Shown piece by piece: positions 48,061 to 60,654 of a DNA stretch of 64,000 nt; positions within the stretch are counted from its first letter, which is position 1; each line of letters opens with the position of its first letter. Both the position numbers and the translations under genes were made by a program. Under the pieces are notes generated by a model. It was not told where the DNA came from and searched no databases. It was given only the letters and a program-made list of their open reading frames with translations. Origin of the DNA: Atopsyche davidsoni (taxonomy: Eukaryota; Arthropoda; Insecta; Trichoptera; Hydrobiosidae); the NCBI GenBank assembly GCA_022113835.1, contig JAILWY010000009.1, positions 2,889,501 through 2,953,500 of the forward strand, in the 5' to 3' direction.

Positions 48061-51000
48061 GAGACACACTCAATCACCTCACCATTCGTTTGAAGATAAA
48101 TATACAAATAGTTTTACTCTCCCTACTAACTTTTTCAAGTAACCTCTAGTGATTAGTAAATATCCAATATATATATATATATTTAAATTCAACACTTCTA
48201 CATGCATATTCAGTTACCGTAACCGAGTCTTGGGTGCATATCAACATCATGAAAATAATATTAAGATAATTTTCCATGATTTTTGAGATTTGAACACACA
48301 CCGGCAAGATGTAAGCAATCTTAAGTTCAAATCTATTAATTATTGTTTATATGAACTACAATTCTGTGGAATATGCGGGACATAAAACAGGAGATTCTCA
48401 ATATTAAAAAAAATGTTGGTCATCTAGAAATACCCGTTTTATTTTATCTCATAAAGTATGTTTTTATGGGAGTTAAATGAGATCGACGTGGCTTAGCAGT
48501 TAAGTGGGTCGTATTGCAAACGTATAGCATCGAATAAATCGTCGTGTAAAGAATCCACAAGAAGAAAACATTCTCTATCTTGCATGGTACTTACAACTAT
48601 CCAAACATTTCGTTAATCCTATTAGTATCGTGAAAAAAATCGAGGATGTTTCTCGTTGCTTCACGCGTGAAATTTTACTAGCAATTGAGGCTCTTTGTAT
48701 ATTTATAAGGTCCTCGTGTGTCAAGTTTCAAGTGTCTCTAGTTCTTAGTCCATCACTGCATCGAGGGTCGGGCGCCGGGGCCAAACTCTGAAGTCGAAAT
48801 TGATTTTTGATTCCGTTTACTGGCACGAGTGAGATGAATATTAAAAGAGATAAGCGCTTGTAACATCGTTAATAACGCTCCAATTTGTAAGTGGATAGAA
48901 TGGAGCTCGTCCATAGCCGCCTACAGTAATTAGCATGGTTGCTAGCTTCAAATAAGATTGAGCAACAGCACAGCGCAATTATAGTAGTATCTTTAAAATT
49001 CTGAAGTAATAATATTTTTAATGATTTTCAAGCAAATCATATTACGTTTGAATAAATTTAATAAAATTAGAATCGCATAAAACATGAACCAAAGTTTTTT
49101 TTAGATTGATAGTATCTTAACTGTTCACACACTAAATGACGAGAAGAATCTAAACCTAGACAAGGTGCTGTAGGACATTTGGGCAGCGTCACATATTAAA
49201 AAAATTTACGGTCAAAAATGATCTGCAACATGTTTTCACTCAAAATAATCAGATTCAATGGGTTTTATTACAATAGCTGCTAGCGTGAGTTCTGCTGCGC
49301 CTGATAAAAGCATGATCTGGTTTGCATAATTTGACAGGTAGAACAAAGATACATCACCCTCCTAATGTACAAGCCTTGTAAACCTTCTAATGCTATCGCA
49401 CGAAGGCAAAGTAGCTACATCGGATTTAAAATGAGTGAGACTCCAAAAATACATTACACTGCATATAGTAATATAAAATTCACTGTAGTAAACTTAAGCA
49501 TATATGAATCATTGTGAGTTAGTTCACGAACATTGTAAGAATACACCAGGCAGTTTATTTTCATACCAATCGTGGTGTCACTGAATACGTGAAATATAAA
49601 CCGAAATATTATGATTATGATTATGAAGTAAAATTATCCTTCAGGACTTACTCAAACTTTATAGGGAGGAAATACGATTTCTATGGTTTAGCAAAATCAA
49701 GAATGTGTCATTCAATTAATATATTTACTCATAATTACATGCTTCAATCACTCAGCCTCAATTTAATTTTCAGTTTAATTTTAACGTGTATAGCAAGAAA
49801 ATTATTGAATTTCCGGCAGAAACAAAAATCTCACTGACCTCAAATTCATAAAAACACATTTTGATGAAAAGTTTATAATTTACTTAAATTCATTTATAAC
49901 AAACAAAAATCGTGGAATTTCCCGTAAGTCAAGGTTATAAAAATATATAATTCATAAAAAGTTTAAAATTTGGATGATTAGCATCCATAAATTCGGTATT
50001 GCCATTTTACAAGGAGATTGTGTTTTATGTTCTTTTTCATTTTTCTCCATTGTATAATTTGAACCTTAAGTCTCCTTAATAATAAGCAATAACTTACCGC
50101 GTCGTCGAGTCTCGGGGAATTTACGGATTTCGTAAAAAAAAAAAGAAAAAATAAAATACGGCTTAAGAGAATTTAGATTTTCCAAATAGGTTTATTTATA
50201 ATTGAACGGAAACGAAACTCAGACTTTAATGGCGTTAAGTGAAATGAGTGTAGAATTTCAAATTTATACCTTAAAATTTAAAATAATAACGCTATTATCA
50301 GGTTATTTTTTTGTATTTGAATACTGTACTTCAATACATGGGAATCTTTTATTACAAATATTTCATTATAGGCTTTCCCACCTTGTTTTAGTGCCTTTAA
50401 AAATAAACTCTTCACGGGGTAGTGCTTGTTACTTTCTTCTAAGTCAAACCTGAGACCCCATCGTCGGTAAGCGAGTGTGCTAAACTTTGAAGCACGAGGA
50501 GGTTAACAATGTCAACAGAAAATTACATTTAAATTTTTAATCTTTAAGTATGAAATGATACAAACTGTAAATAAATGAACGTATGTGTTCTTGTTGAAAA
50601 TTTGACTCCTATAACGTTTTAGCGGATATCAATATCTTAATATAAACAAAATCTTAAAACCTCTCTAAGAAAGTCTAAGAATTTCAATATGTATAAGTGC
50701 ATCATTTAAAAGCCCACATATGTCCGACAACGTATTATATCATATAAACCGTTTTCATCCTAGTTTATTTTACGACGTGTATTAATTTAATGGTTCAAAA
50801 ATTGATGACGGTAAATTTTATTATATTAGCTATTGAATATTCAAGCCCTCTCAACTGGAAACTTCATGGTGCAAAATTTTCAATATACAAAACGGCTCTA
50901 CACACGCCACAAAACAAACACCAATCGACCAAAAAATTATACAGTTGAACTTTTTTCACAATCCTCCCTTATTTTATGCGCAATTCGAGGCTCGATGATG

Positions 51001-52625
51001 ATGAGTCGATAATCTAAGCTTTATGGGGCAAGATTTTCAATATACAGAAGTGCGTCGTTTAGAATAAAAATCACAGCGAGTAAGGGTCGCATTATTAAGA
51101 ACAGTGGTTCGGAATTCTTCGGGGATGTTTTTTTGTCAGGTGTTTTTTTCCCGAGGGTTGCTTCACACGTGTGATCCGGGAGGGCCCTCCGGCGAGAGTG
51201 GTGCGCCTCGTTACGGCAAGGGCGAGGGTTCAAACACTTTACGGCATCGATTTGCAATATTATTTGTGGAACCACCGAGAACTGTGTATATTGAAACACG
51301 TTTAATCTTGAAAAAGGTAAAAAATAAAATATATATATGAGGCACGGCTTGTAAGCATGCTCGCTTTTAAACCACTTGAACTTCCATACTAGCAATAATC
51401 ATCATGGCTTTATTAGAGTGTGAAACGCAGCACTGTCACGGTGACAAGTGATTTAGTACAGTCACACGAAACATACGATGAAATGTAAGTGTAATTCAAG
51501 ATAATTATGTAATTTGCACAAATTAATTCCATTGATGCGTTGTTTCCAGGATTATGGACATAACGTTGACTCGGCGTGCAAAAAGCGAGAAAATTAACAT
51601 TTTAATAAAACTGTGCTATACGGCGTAGAATGGACGGGCCAAAGCACAATAAATATATATGCAAATGAGTTTTTGAAGCAGCGTTTTCATAAATAAAATA
51701 AAATTAAACAAAGTGATATGTGATGCTGCCGCATCTCCTCCGGGGATTTATCAGGCAGGCGAATGTGTAGGTCGTTAAAACGGGAGCGTCTGTCACATCC
51801 GAGGCCGTCGAGATTTATCCCCCGCCCGTACAACAATAATAATCATTATCATAATTATTGCAAGCGGCAACGTTACAACTCCACGTGTCGACGTTGCGAA
51901 TTAGAAATTCTAGTGACGTCATCAAACAAGTACAAGTCGCGAGCGGAAGGGTGGGGAGGGGGAGAGGCGGCGAAACGATGATAATAAATTATTTTTATTG
52001 CTACCGCTGTGATAAATTGGAGAGTAACAGGCCCGTATCGTTTTTACTTATTACTTCTTATTGCGTTGCGGTACAGGGGCGCGAAACATTTTTCCAATGC
52101 ACCGGTTGCACTAGAACTAAAAAAAAAAAACCTAAGCCTATCATATCCACAACTTACAAATAATCTATTCTTGTGTTAAATATGTACTACTAAGATCAAA
52201 AATGAAAAATCTTGTAATGTGACGTATAGTGTCAAATAGCCAAGTAATGAATCCACAATGAGACTTGCCTACAGAAAATGGTCTCCATCTTGTACTATAC
52301 GAAAAGGATTTATTAAAAACTCGAAACATTTAGCTGTCGTGAACACAGTTTCAAATTTAATTAAAGAAGCCGCTATACAAGTAAAACTTATTAAAAATAA
52401 ATTGACTGGTACTCTTTGCTCTAAAACGTCTGAAAAAAATATTAAAAAAACAGTATCAGCTAGTTGATTTTTTTTGCACCATAATATGTAACATAGTAAT
52501 TTTTAAAATCTATTTTGCATTTTTTAAAAATGCTGCATAAGTATATTTGAAATCCAAAGCTTATGTATAATATTTTTTTTGAATCAATCATTCAATTGTC
52601 AAACAAAACGTTGACGACTTTTTAC
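48061..52625. other. AT-rich DNA with GC-rich patches, no gene recognised
   Basis: Patches at 48750-48930, 51105-51235 and 51730-51990. The last has ACGTGTCGACGTTGCG and GTGACGTCATC (a CRE-like TGACGTCA at 51913-51920). No coding motif seen in the longest ORFs. Confidence 0.5.
48482..48560 (+). repeat. Possible degraded tRNA-like SINE head
   Basis: TGGCTTAGCAGTTAAG resembles an A box (compare TGGCTTAGTGG in the SINE at 12345), and GCATCGAATAAATC about 40 bp later could be a worn B box. No tail was found. Weak call. Confidence 0.3.
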
Positions 52626-52785
52626 TAGAAATTTAATATTTTTGTCAGAGAGTACTTAGTGGAATTCCATTTTAATTTTTTTTAAATACTTGAGTGATTT
52701 TCAAGCATGTTCATTTTTTTATTTGTGACCGGTTTCGCCAACCTTTCACGTTGACATTATCAAACGTTAAAATCTTTATATGTAT
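52626..52785 (-). mobile_element. Hammerhead-like repeat element, family B
   Basis: The outer unit (AATATTTTTGTCAGAGAGTA, then GTGGAATTCC) is followed by one arm with ACTTGAGTGATTTTCAAGCA and the motif at 52724-52765. Minus strand: TTGATAA, T, GTCAAC paired with GTTGGC, GAAACCGGTC. No second arm is visible. Same C3U and G8A core changes as the other family B copies. Confidence 0.6.
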
Positions 52786-55642
52786 AAAGGATTGATTTAA
52801 TAAGACATTTTAACTCTCCCAAATTTTATCTAACACGCCTGCAGATTTTTTTTTTTTTTTTATAAAATTTAACTCGGCACTCATGGTCAATAAGCACATG
52901 TGATAATCACTCGAGATTGCCTTCCTCAAGGTATTACTGTGAGCCCGTGTTTGGCTCGCAGCACATCGGTTCCGCACCCCTCCTGATAGCCGTTCGGCTC
53001 CAGCCAATCAAGCGCGGTTGATAGAATGATTGCGGTCACGTGGTGCACCGCTGCAGGGGTCCGGCTCCCCCGGCCTGCCTCCTGCCCAGGATGTGCAGGC
53101 TGACCAGGAGCCGACCTGACCGAGCAGCACCGACGTTGCCAACCATGGCGCACCGACAAGTGAATTTCAATGCAGACCGGGCGGGCCAGAGCAACTGATG
53201 TAGAATGCTTGATTAACAAAATTAGATAGCAAGAAGTCAGCTCCAGTAACTATAGTTTAAGGAATGATATGAATGTGTAACATCAAGTATAATGCACTGA
53301 ATTCACATTTAAAAAATTATTACATAAAAACGTATTTAATATATTAATATATGGTACTGTATCATATATGAAATAAAACGCAGCAGGTTTTTTGCAACAT
53401 AGTATTAAAAAGCATATTGCAAAAATTTGATCATAAGAAAAGTCTGGTTTTTTTTTCAAAATAATATTTAAATCATATTCAAGGCTGAAATAATAAAAAA
53501 AATCGCTACACACTTATAGATAGTAATATTGTCGTATACGCGATATCTCTAAGGTTATGGTTTTATTTTCCATATATATAGTAGTGGAGATATATTTATA
53601 CTGAATATATTTTTTCTGTATTTAATAAAAAGAATAATATACTACTGCGGCCACAAATAAATTGTTATTAAAAAGAACTTGATTTACTTTTATATGAATT
53701 TTACCAAAGTTGTTTACCATCAAAAATGGTCTACATAAAATATTGACTATTGAATTTCTTATCGATAGTTTGCTTTTTATATTTAAAATGGTTTTAAAAT
53801 GATGTTATAAAACATCTGCCTAGAATTCTGTAAGAATGTTTTTAAAGTATGAAAGACTATTTTTTAACGCACTAGCATAAATTTATGAAATTAATTCCGG
53901 TTTTGCAATAAAAATATTGGATCGAATATTCAGAACTTGTCCAACAAGAGAAGCAATAATTAATGTTTCATAAATGTATTTTATTGGCATGGAAATTGGC
54001 AATTGGCATAAAGATTCAAATTCTTCTGTATTTCCAGTACCACGGTAATTGAAATTACCAAGACAATCAGATCGCGATCGCTGGAAAGTGAAGATTCGAA
54101 TCCCACTTGAGTATCAATATTTTCCAGGAATTTCTACGTCGTGTCACGAGATAATCAATTACTCAAGCCGTGCATCCATCCGCAGGATTAGGGAAACATT
54201 CCAGCACTAGATAATAGCGCAAAGGAGTTTTAAACTTCTTACTAACGGCGCAAGTTTATTCCACTCTCTCGAGTTCGGCCTATCTCGTGACGCGGGTCGG
54301 GGAGTTATTATAGAGAAATCACTGTGAATTACGCGGCCCTAATGAAAATTTATCGCTCGGTTCATATTAGAATATTAACTAGTTTGTGCATTAATTTTGG
54401 CCCGGTTGCACAAAGCCCCGCTAGGCCAACATTGACAAATGCCAAAAGCCAGCTAAATTATTACACCTCGCGGTTTGTTGTGGTTAATTGATTGCGGGCT
54501 TTAAGTGTGCGAGTTTCCTGTTGCATGAGTTATGACGTTGTAATTGCTGAAGGTTAGGTATGTTTTTAGGTAAATTCACAAGGTGTCAACATAGAATCGA
54601 AGATGAAAGCCCTTCGATTTTTTTTCTTCAAATGCCAGAGACATATCAAGCTCGCGTGCATTGTTACTAACAGGTTTTCATAATAAGCACATTTATTTGT
54701 GAGTAATATCAAAATAAATATTTTGAATTTTCAAACGTCAAAACATTGCTGAAGAGAAAAATGTCTGGTAATACAAAAAAAACTGTAGTATATTTATTAA
54801 AAAATATATTATTGATTTTATTATATGATTTTAATGCTTAAAACGACGCTTTAAAACATGTTATTATAAAGAAAAACAGTTATGTTAATTAATCTTTTTT
54901 TAACGTGTTTTTCAGTAGCAGCCATAATAGTACAAGTCGTCAAAAAACAACAGTCCCATATCTTCGGGGAAATAACATAAATAGCGCAACATCAAATATA
55001 TTTCAATATTACGAGGCGCGTCGACGCGTTTAATGCTGGCAAGCCATAAAAGATATAAAAGAAAGATAAAATAGATACATAAAAAGAGAAGTGACCAGCA
55101 TCCCTGTCTTTTACGACTGCGGCCGCAACGGGGACAAAGCACCCCAGAACGGGGCTCGATACGTCCAGATCTCCACAAAGCCCAGAGCGCATTAGGGATT
55201 TTTAGAATTAACAGAATCTCACTCGGGGGACCGAAGCATTGATGCAATGGTCCCAGGTACCGACATCGCCATTGTGGAAATGTAGAACTCCAGGTAAGCA
55301 TCGAAACTTATCACAATGCGAATACCTCGACAGCGCCCATTGTGCGCGGACCCCGAGATGGCTCTGAATTCTGAAGACACATCCGTGTCGGTGGGCTTTG
55401 AAAAGTCTTCAATAAAATTATGCCTTTCGATTGTTAGGCTTTCTGGGAAGATTGAATAGACCTCCTAGTTGATGCAGCATAGATTACACGTGTGAAACGA
55501 CTGTTTCTGGTGCCAGTTTTTAGTACGTAAGTCCGAATAATAAGTAAAAAAAAAAAAAACATTGAAGTGCGCTAGACCTATTTTAAAATTCATTCTAAAG
55601 TATTGTATTTTCGAGACTTTGAACACCCAAATGTAATATATA
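52786..55642. other. No gene recognised; GC-rich patches
   Basis: Patches at 52930-53190 (CTCCCCCGGCCTGCCTCCTG), 54190-54520 and 55095-55390. A CAG-GTAAGC donor-like site lies at 55292-55300 on the plus strand but no matching upstream exon is recognised. The minus ORF at 54912-55301 has no known domain. Confidence 0.45.
54075..54120 (+). repeat. Possible tRNA-like B-box fragment
   Basis: GATTCGAATCCCACTTGAG contains a good B-box core (one mismatch to GGTTCGAnnCC). No confident A box is found upstream and no tRNA fold was established. Probably a SINE remnant. Confidence 0.3.
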
Positions 55643-56373
55643 GGTGTCCCAAAATTAACGCAAGATTTGAATTTTTTGCCATTTTGCAGTAAAGTTTTGG
55701 GAACATTTAAAAAAAAGCAATTTGACAGCTGATAGTTTAGGGTTTGTAAAAATGGAGCGTTACACGATAGAACAACGTGTCTTTATTATTGAACAATGTT
55801 TCAAAAATAATGAAAACTTGGCAGCCGCAGTTCGGAAATTTCATACAAAAATATGGTTGGATTGGGTTTTAACTTCGTCTCTTTTCGCTGTGCATAGTCA
55901 TTAGGCTTCAGTTCTTGTGTTAATTGAATTTTGTAAGCATGGAGACACAGATCTTTAGTTAGTATACGCTGTAGAGAGCTTCTTGAAATTTGCAATTCTT
56001 GTCCACGACGCCGAATTGAGGTTCCTTCAGATTGTCACTGCTTCGATATTGACATTTGAACGGCTTGTTTTTGGACGACCAGTGTGTTTAGCGTCGTCAA
56101 CGAATCAATTAATCGTTTTCAATTAATCTCTTCACAGTTGACGAAGTTAAAACACTATTCCGACCATATTTTGTATGAAATTTGCGGCTGCCAAGCTTTC
56201 ATTATTTTTGAAATATTTTTCAATAATGAAGACACGTTGTTCTATCGTGTAACGCTCCATTTTTACTAACCCTAAAGTGTCAGCTGTCAAATTGTTTTTT
56301 TTTTAAAGTGTTCCCAAAACTTTACTGCAAAAATGGCGACAAATTCAAATCTTGCGTTAATTTTGGGACATCC
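55643..56373 (-). mobile_element. Palindromic Tc1-like element with duplicated inverted 5' end
   Basis: The ends are GGTGTCCCAAAATTAACG and, in complement, GGATGTCCCAAAATTAACG, next to TA-rich flanks. The similarity continues inward for roughly 240 bp on both sides, so each arm includes the start of the same transposase gene (MERYTIEQRVFIIEQ on the plus strand at 55752 and its counterpart on the minus strand from about 56262). The minus-strand copy continues further inward through a region with SIRRRGQELQISRSSLQRIL and LCLHAYKIQLTQELKPNDYA. This is the N-terminal DNA-binding part of a Tc1-like transposase of the kind common in insects. It then runs into the second inverted arm after about QRKE. 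The catalytic half is absent, and the reading frame is also broken. The element is therefore a self-complementary foldback made from one 5' half plus an inverted copy of its own end. Confidence 0.85.
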
Positions 56374-57346
56374 TTTATATACAGAATCCAACAAAATATT
56401 TTGAATTAAGCTTTACGGCATCAGTTTTTAAGCCAGAGTGATATTAGATTTACTCCGAATTGTGTATTTAACCCGTGGAGCACGCGGAATCATTTTTCCG
56501 TGAATTTCAAAGACATCATTATTTGTTGAAAAAAAAAAAAAACAGTTCCGCAGAAGCGTTACGTTTCCATTACATTAAAATTGGATGTTGTAAAGTTAAT
56601 GTGCTGAAAAAATTTAAATTAAATTAACTGAAAATGTGGAGAGAGAAAAAAAACAAGACGCCTGCGCGCCGAACAAGAGAGAGGCTAACGGTCTTTTTAT
56701 TCAGTTAGCGCGGACGCATTTACAGCGATTTGGCGTATTTTTCTTGCGAATAAACAAATTTTAATAAAAAAGGGAGAGAGACGCATAAAAACAAGAGCCG
56801 GCGGTCCATCAGCTCAGACATTGAAATTCAGAGAATGTTCCGGTAGTCTTTTATATACATTTTTGAATACAAATTGGGCGTATTTACCGGGCCCCGGGGG
56901 TGACCCGCGCCCCCATTAAGTTATGGCGCCGCTACGTGATGTGGGACCGCCACTTATTAATGGTGCCCCATGGCGAATGATACCTCCGGGATCGGATCGG
57001 CGAGTAACTGAGACCCGATATAAGGAGGCTTGATTGATTTTCTGAACCGATGCGATGAAATAAAGTAAGGCTTGCTTGACCGATACGACCTCAGGGATTG
57101 CAGTATCGATTTATTTGATAAAACAATTCAAGGAAAACTGTTTATGAAAATTCGTAAACACTGCTGTTTTTATAATTCTTATTACTAATAAGTATCTGCC
57201 CACAGTTGAATCTAAAATGCTGATTAATACGTGATATTTTTTTATATAAATAATGTGTTTTTGCTAAAACACATAAGCTTGCTAACACCTTTTTATAAAT
57301 ATTCCACTAAAAATATAACCATTATATACAATTAAAAGCATTTAGT
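56374..57346. other. GC-rich block at 56660-57020, no gene recognised
   Basis: Includes ATTTACCGGGCCCCGGGGGT and GTTATGGCGCCGCTACGTGA with TAATGG and GCATTTACAGCG words. Candidate regulatory sequence. Confidence 0.4.
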
Positions 57347-57558
57347 CTTGTTGAGGGACAAGGCATTTGATTCGTGAAGATCCATTATTATAATGATAAA
57401 AGTAACTTTGTATTTTGTCTTCACATTGAGTTTATTTAAATTATTTGCTTAACTAAACTGTTTAGTTAAGCATCTGATGATGACCCGAAACTAGTAATGC
57501 AAATAATTTAAATAAACTCAATGTGAAGACAAAATACAAAGTTACTTTTATCTTTATA
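57347..57558 (+). mobile_element. Hammerhead foldback element, stem II lost (family A)
   Basis: The outer unit CTTGTTGAGGGACAAGGC is followed by inverted arms around 57450-57475. The left arm has lost the hammerhead. The right arm retains GCATCTGATGATGACCC joined directly to GAAACTAGTAATGC (57470-57500), so stem II and its loop are deleted while stem I, core, stem III and cleavage site remain. It cannot fold as a standard hammerhead. Confidence 0.7.
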
Positions 57559-57734
57559 AAATATTTAGTATTTATGTGTTTTTTTTTCTTCTACTTAATA
57601 TACACGATAAGTATCACATGTTCATAAAATAAACATGCATTTAAACATTTAAAACATACGTTCATGACAGAATCAAGTAATTCCAAAAAAATAATATTTG
57701 TAATATAATAGAAATATTAAATAATCAATATACA

Positions 57735-57880
57735 TATTTGACAGAGCGGACTGGGTGGAATTTTATTTTAATATTTTAAATAAAAATTTTCCACGTGTTA
57801 ATTTTTACTGGTGACCGGTTTCGCCAATAAAAATCAACACGTGGAAAAATCACTCGAGCAGAAATATTACACTAGGGTTT
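57735..57880. mobile_element. Family B palindrome without ribozyme core
   Basis: The outer unit TTTGACAGAGCGGACTGGGT leads into arms TTTTCCACGTGTTAATTTTT and AAAAATCAACACGTGGAAAA around GTGACCGGTTTCGCC. Stem II and the core have been lost at the centre, leaving a near-perfect palindrome. Confidence 0.6.
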
Positions 57881-58411
57881 TTTTTTTAAATTAAACGAAA
57901 AATTATCTATTCTGTTTAATGTAATCCGACGTATCGTACGCTCTATAAAATGTTTCATTTAAATAAATGGACGGTATCAAGAGCCGCCATCTCGGCTGCG
58001 TAATTACGAGATAGCGGCCGGAGACCAGCGGCTCCAGATGGGGGCCCCTGGAGCTCCGAAGGGGCCCCCGACGGGCCGCGGCCCCCAGTTAGAGAACATT
58101 ACGCCCAAGGACCTGGTTTAATTGCGCCGGTTAAGACCTCTGATGAAAATGTACCAATTAAAAGCATGTGCTTTGCTTAATGGATTCGCTTCATGAAAGA
58201 AAAAATTAGATGAACACCGCGAATGAATAATATTTTTAATGATTTTTGCTTTATTGGTGCAAGTAGGTTTTTTTTTTTTTAGATATTTTTAAATATTTGA
58301 AATGTTGAGTTGGATGTAGTAACTACACTAATAAATAAAGATTTTGAATATATTCTCGCAGACGCATACGAAAAGTGTATTTTTTAAAAGTACATTACAG
58401 CACAGTAGTAT
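57881..58411. other. GC-rich block 57980-58140 between hammerhead elements
   Basis: Very GC-rich (GGGGCCCCTGGAGCTCCGAA, GGGCCGCGGCCCCC) with internal palindromes. No coding signature. Confidence 0.45.
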
Positions 58412-58645
58412 CTTGTTGAGGGACAAAGCATTTGATTGGTGAAGATCCATCATTTTTAATTAATGATATGGGTAACTTTTTATACATTCTTCACTTTGAG
58501 TTTATTATAATTTTAGCATGACTAGTTTCGACCAACAGACTTGATCATCATCAGATGCAGAACAAAAACTCTGAACAGTTTTTGTTCTGCATCTGATGAT
58601 CACTATAATAAACTCAAAGTGAAGAATATACCCATATCATTACTA
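58412..58645 (-). mobile_element. Hammerhead foldback element (family A)
   Basis: Outer unit CTTGTTGAGGGACAAAGC at the left, then a left arm with ATTAATGATATGGGTAAC and a hammerhead motif. A very short loop near 58565-58585 follows, then an inverted right arm whose hammerhead has lost stem II and everything after it. The central junction (TTTTTGTTCTGCATCTGATGA on one side, its complement on the other) makes a near-perfect hairpin. Confidence 0.7.
58516..58558 (-). ncRNA. Hammerhead ribozyme motif, intact core (family A)
   Basis: Minus strand: GCAT, CTGATGA, an extra T, GATCAA paired with TTGGTC (one G-U pair), GAAA, palindrome ACTAGT, C, ATGC. Stem I (GCAT with ATGC) is perfect and the cleavage triplet is GTC. 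Confidence 0.75.
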
Positions 58646-58714
58646 AAAAAAAAATTGAAGGAAAAGGGGTGCTGGAGATCGGAAGTGCAGCCGGATTGGT
58701 GAGACTGGGCCAGA

Positions 58715-58776
58715 ATAAGGATATGTGAGGAAATGGTCACCAACCTCCTATGAGGAGAGGCATCAGAAGAAGAAGT
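58715..58776 (+). repeat. Non-LTR-like 3' tail repeat, copy 6 (end only)
   Basis: GGTCACCAACCTCCTATGAG followed by GAGGCATCAGAAGAAGAAG matches the last 50 bp of the copy at 38270. The upstream 58660-58715 stretch may belong to the same element but is not recognisable as coding. Confidence 0.5.
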
Positions 58777-60027
58777 AAGTAAAGATTTAATATGTTTCTC
58801 CAACCACATCGGTCTTTTTTTTTTTTTTTTCAAGCTTCATCAAGATACTTACGCATAATACGACCGTTAAAAATAAAGATCCATATAAAGACATCTACTT
58901 TGAATAGGATCCATTTGCATAATGCATTTTCCCTGCCTTTTACGCACACATATCCGACCAGAGTATCGGACAAAGAGCTGACCGTCTCCGGGGCCGGGGT
59001 GGGTTAGGTTAGGTTAGGTAGGGGGTGGGGGTGGGGGCGGGACGGTGACAAATGCGAGGTAAACAAGCCCACGGTGCAATCACCCGGCAGGAGAGGCGTC
59101 TACCGCAACCTCCAGAATGGAGGCCAGCGCCATGTTGCTTTACCCCTTCGCCAAAATATCGTATGAACAGATTTCAAAAATTACTGTCACATCATCGTCC
59201 GTTGGGGGTATCAACAAATGTGGCGAGTCTGAATAGGCTCTATTCGCCCAGAGGATGCCCAAATGCTGTTGGGCCTACATTAATATATAAATATTTAATT
59301 TATGTCTTATTTTGCATTACATCAAAATATGAGCTAAACAATTTAATCAATTTTCTGTAAAGAAAAATATCACTTGTGAAATTTAAGCAGTTAAATAAAT
59401 ATATACCAAACTTCTTGCAGTTATTTTTTTTTCTCAAATAGGTAGAAATAAATCAAATTTTAACTACACATAACACTTAAATATATATCATTTGTAGATG
59501 TTAGCTGTAACGTTTGCCTATTTGTATACATAATTCAGATACACATCGCTCTCTTGCTCTCAAACTCTAAATTCACATAAAAAATATAAATCTTAAATAT
59601 GTCTTCTAGATGCGATGTTTCGGGGAGAAGGCGTCGATATGTGATAGGGTGAGCACACTGAATACTGAAACCCCATTAGCCCCATCATGATGGGCGTTAA
59701 GAACGTGATCACATATAACGATGCAGTCTTCAAGCCATGACATCATAATAACCATTAGCAATATCAAAAATAGGCCGCATTTGCTGCAGATATTACATGA
59801 ACTATATTTTAACGAATCAAGTTACAACCCAAAAAAGGCTAGTTTTTTATACTATTGATATTTTTGTGCTGATATGATTGGGTCATACATCTCTGTAATT
59901 TATCATATACAAATACATAACTCTACCGGATCGCATACTAAAAATTGCTTTATCTCCGACTAATATGATGACAAGTCTTGCTGTGTCTGTATGCAATACT
60001 CGCGCATTAATTTAGGATCATCTACAA
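58777..60027. other. No gene recognised; G-rich stretch near TTAGG repeats
   Basis: G-runs at 58990-59045 include GGGGGTGGGGGTGGGGGCGG, capable of forming a G-quadruplex on the plus strand. The rest is AT-rich. Confidence 0.5.
59001..59022 (+). repeat. Interstitial telomeric repeat (TTAGG)3
   Basis: GGGTTAGGTTAGGTTAGG followed by TAGG, inside a G-rich stretch. Same telomere unit as at 11811, here not clearly inside a foldback element. Confidence 0.7.
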
Positions 60028-60424
60028 CAGTGCTTCTCAAAGTGGTCCCTACGGACCCCAGGGGGTCCTTAGAAAATTAAAATCGATTTGGGGTCCCTGA
60101 ACAACGTCAGGGGGTCCGCGCAAGGTTTGATGTAAAATAAAAAAAATTGTGACATATTTTTATTAATATGGAAGTTAAAATAGATAACAATGAATACATT
60201 ATTAGCGATTTCCTAAGTAAATAATAAATAAAGACAGGAGCATAAAATACAAGTAATAACAGGCATCGCGGTGAGTCAGGTAGGTTAATACAGGAACGAA
60301 ATAGAGTCGATACTTGCACCAACTAGTCTATAATATTAATTTATGTAGTTTTTCACCAAGGGGCCGTAAGCAAGTTTTGACTATGAAAGGGGGTCCGTGG
60401 GCCAAAAGAGTTTGAGAGCCACTG
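60028..60424. mobile_element. hAT-type MITE, copy 2 with perfect target duplication
   Basis: A 397-bp element starting CAGTGCTTCTCAAAGTGG and ending, in complement, CAGTGGCTCTCAAACTC. It is flanked by the perfect 8-bp direct repeat ATCTACAA (60020-60027 and 60425-60432), the hallmark of hAT insertion. It has no transposase and must have been moved in trans. It sits about 230 bp downstream of the aquaporin exon, in the intron. Confidence 0.93.
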
Positions 60425-60654
60425 ATCTACAAAACCCAATAATATTCACTCATATAGTGCTTTACATAGTATAATACAAAATTAAAACATTTACTTGTTA
60501 AGACAGGACGTCACTGGGCTCAAAGCGTATAGGGAAATTTGATAAAGAATAACAAAAATATTAATCCACTAATTTAGTAAATGAGATGGTTGCATGGTGA
60601 TTATTTAGAACTGGATATTAATTAATTTATAGAAAACTGTTATAAAGGCTTACC

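Noticed and set aside
54912..55301. 129-codon minus ORF with hydrophobic stretch
   Set aside because: The hydrophobic part (FLCIYFIFLLYLLWL) comes from AT-rich DNA, and no aquaporin or other domain is present.
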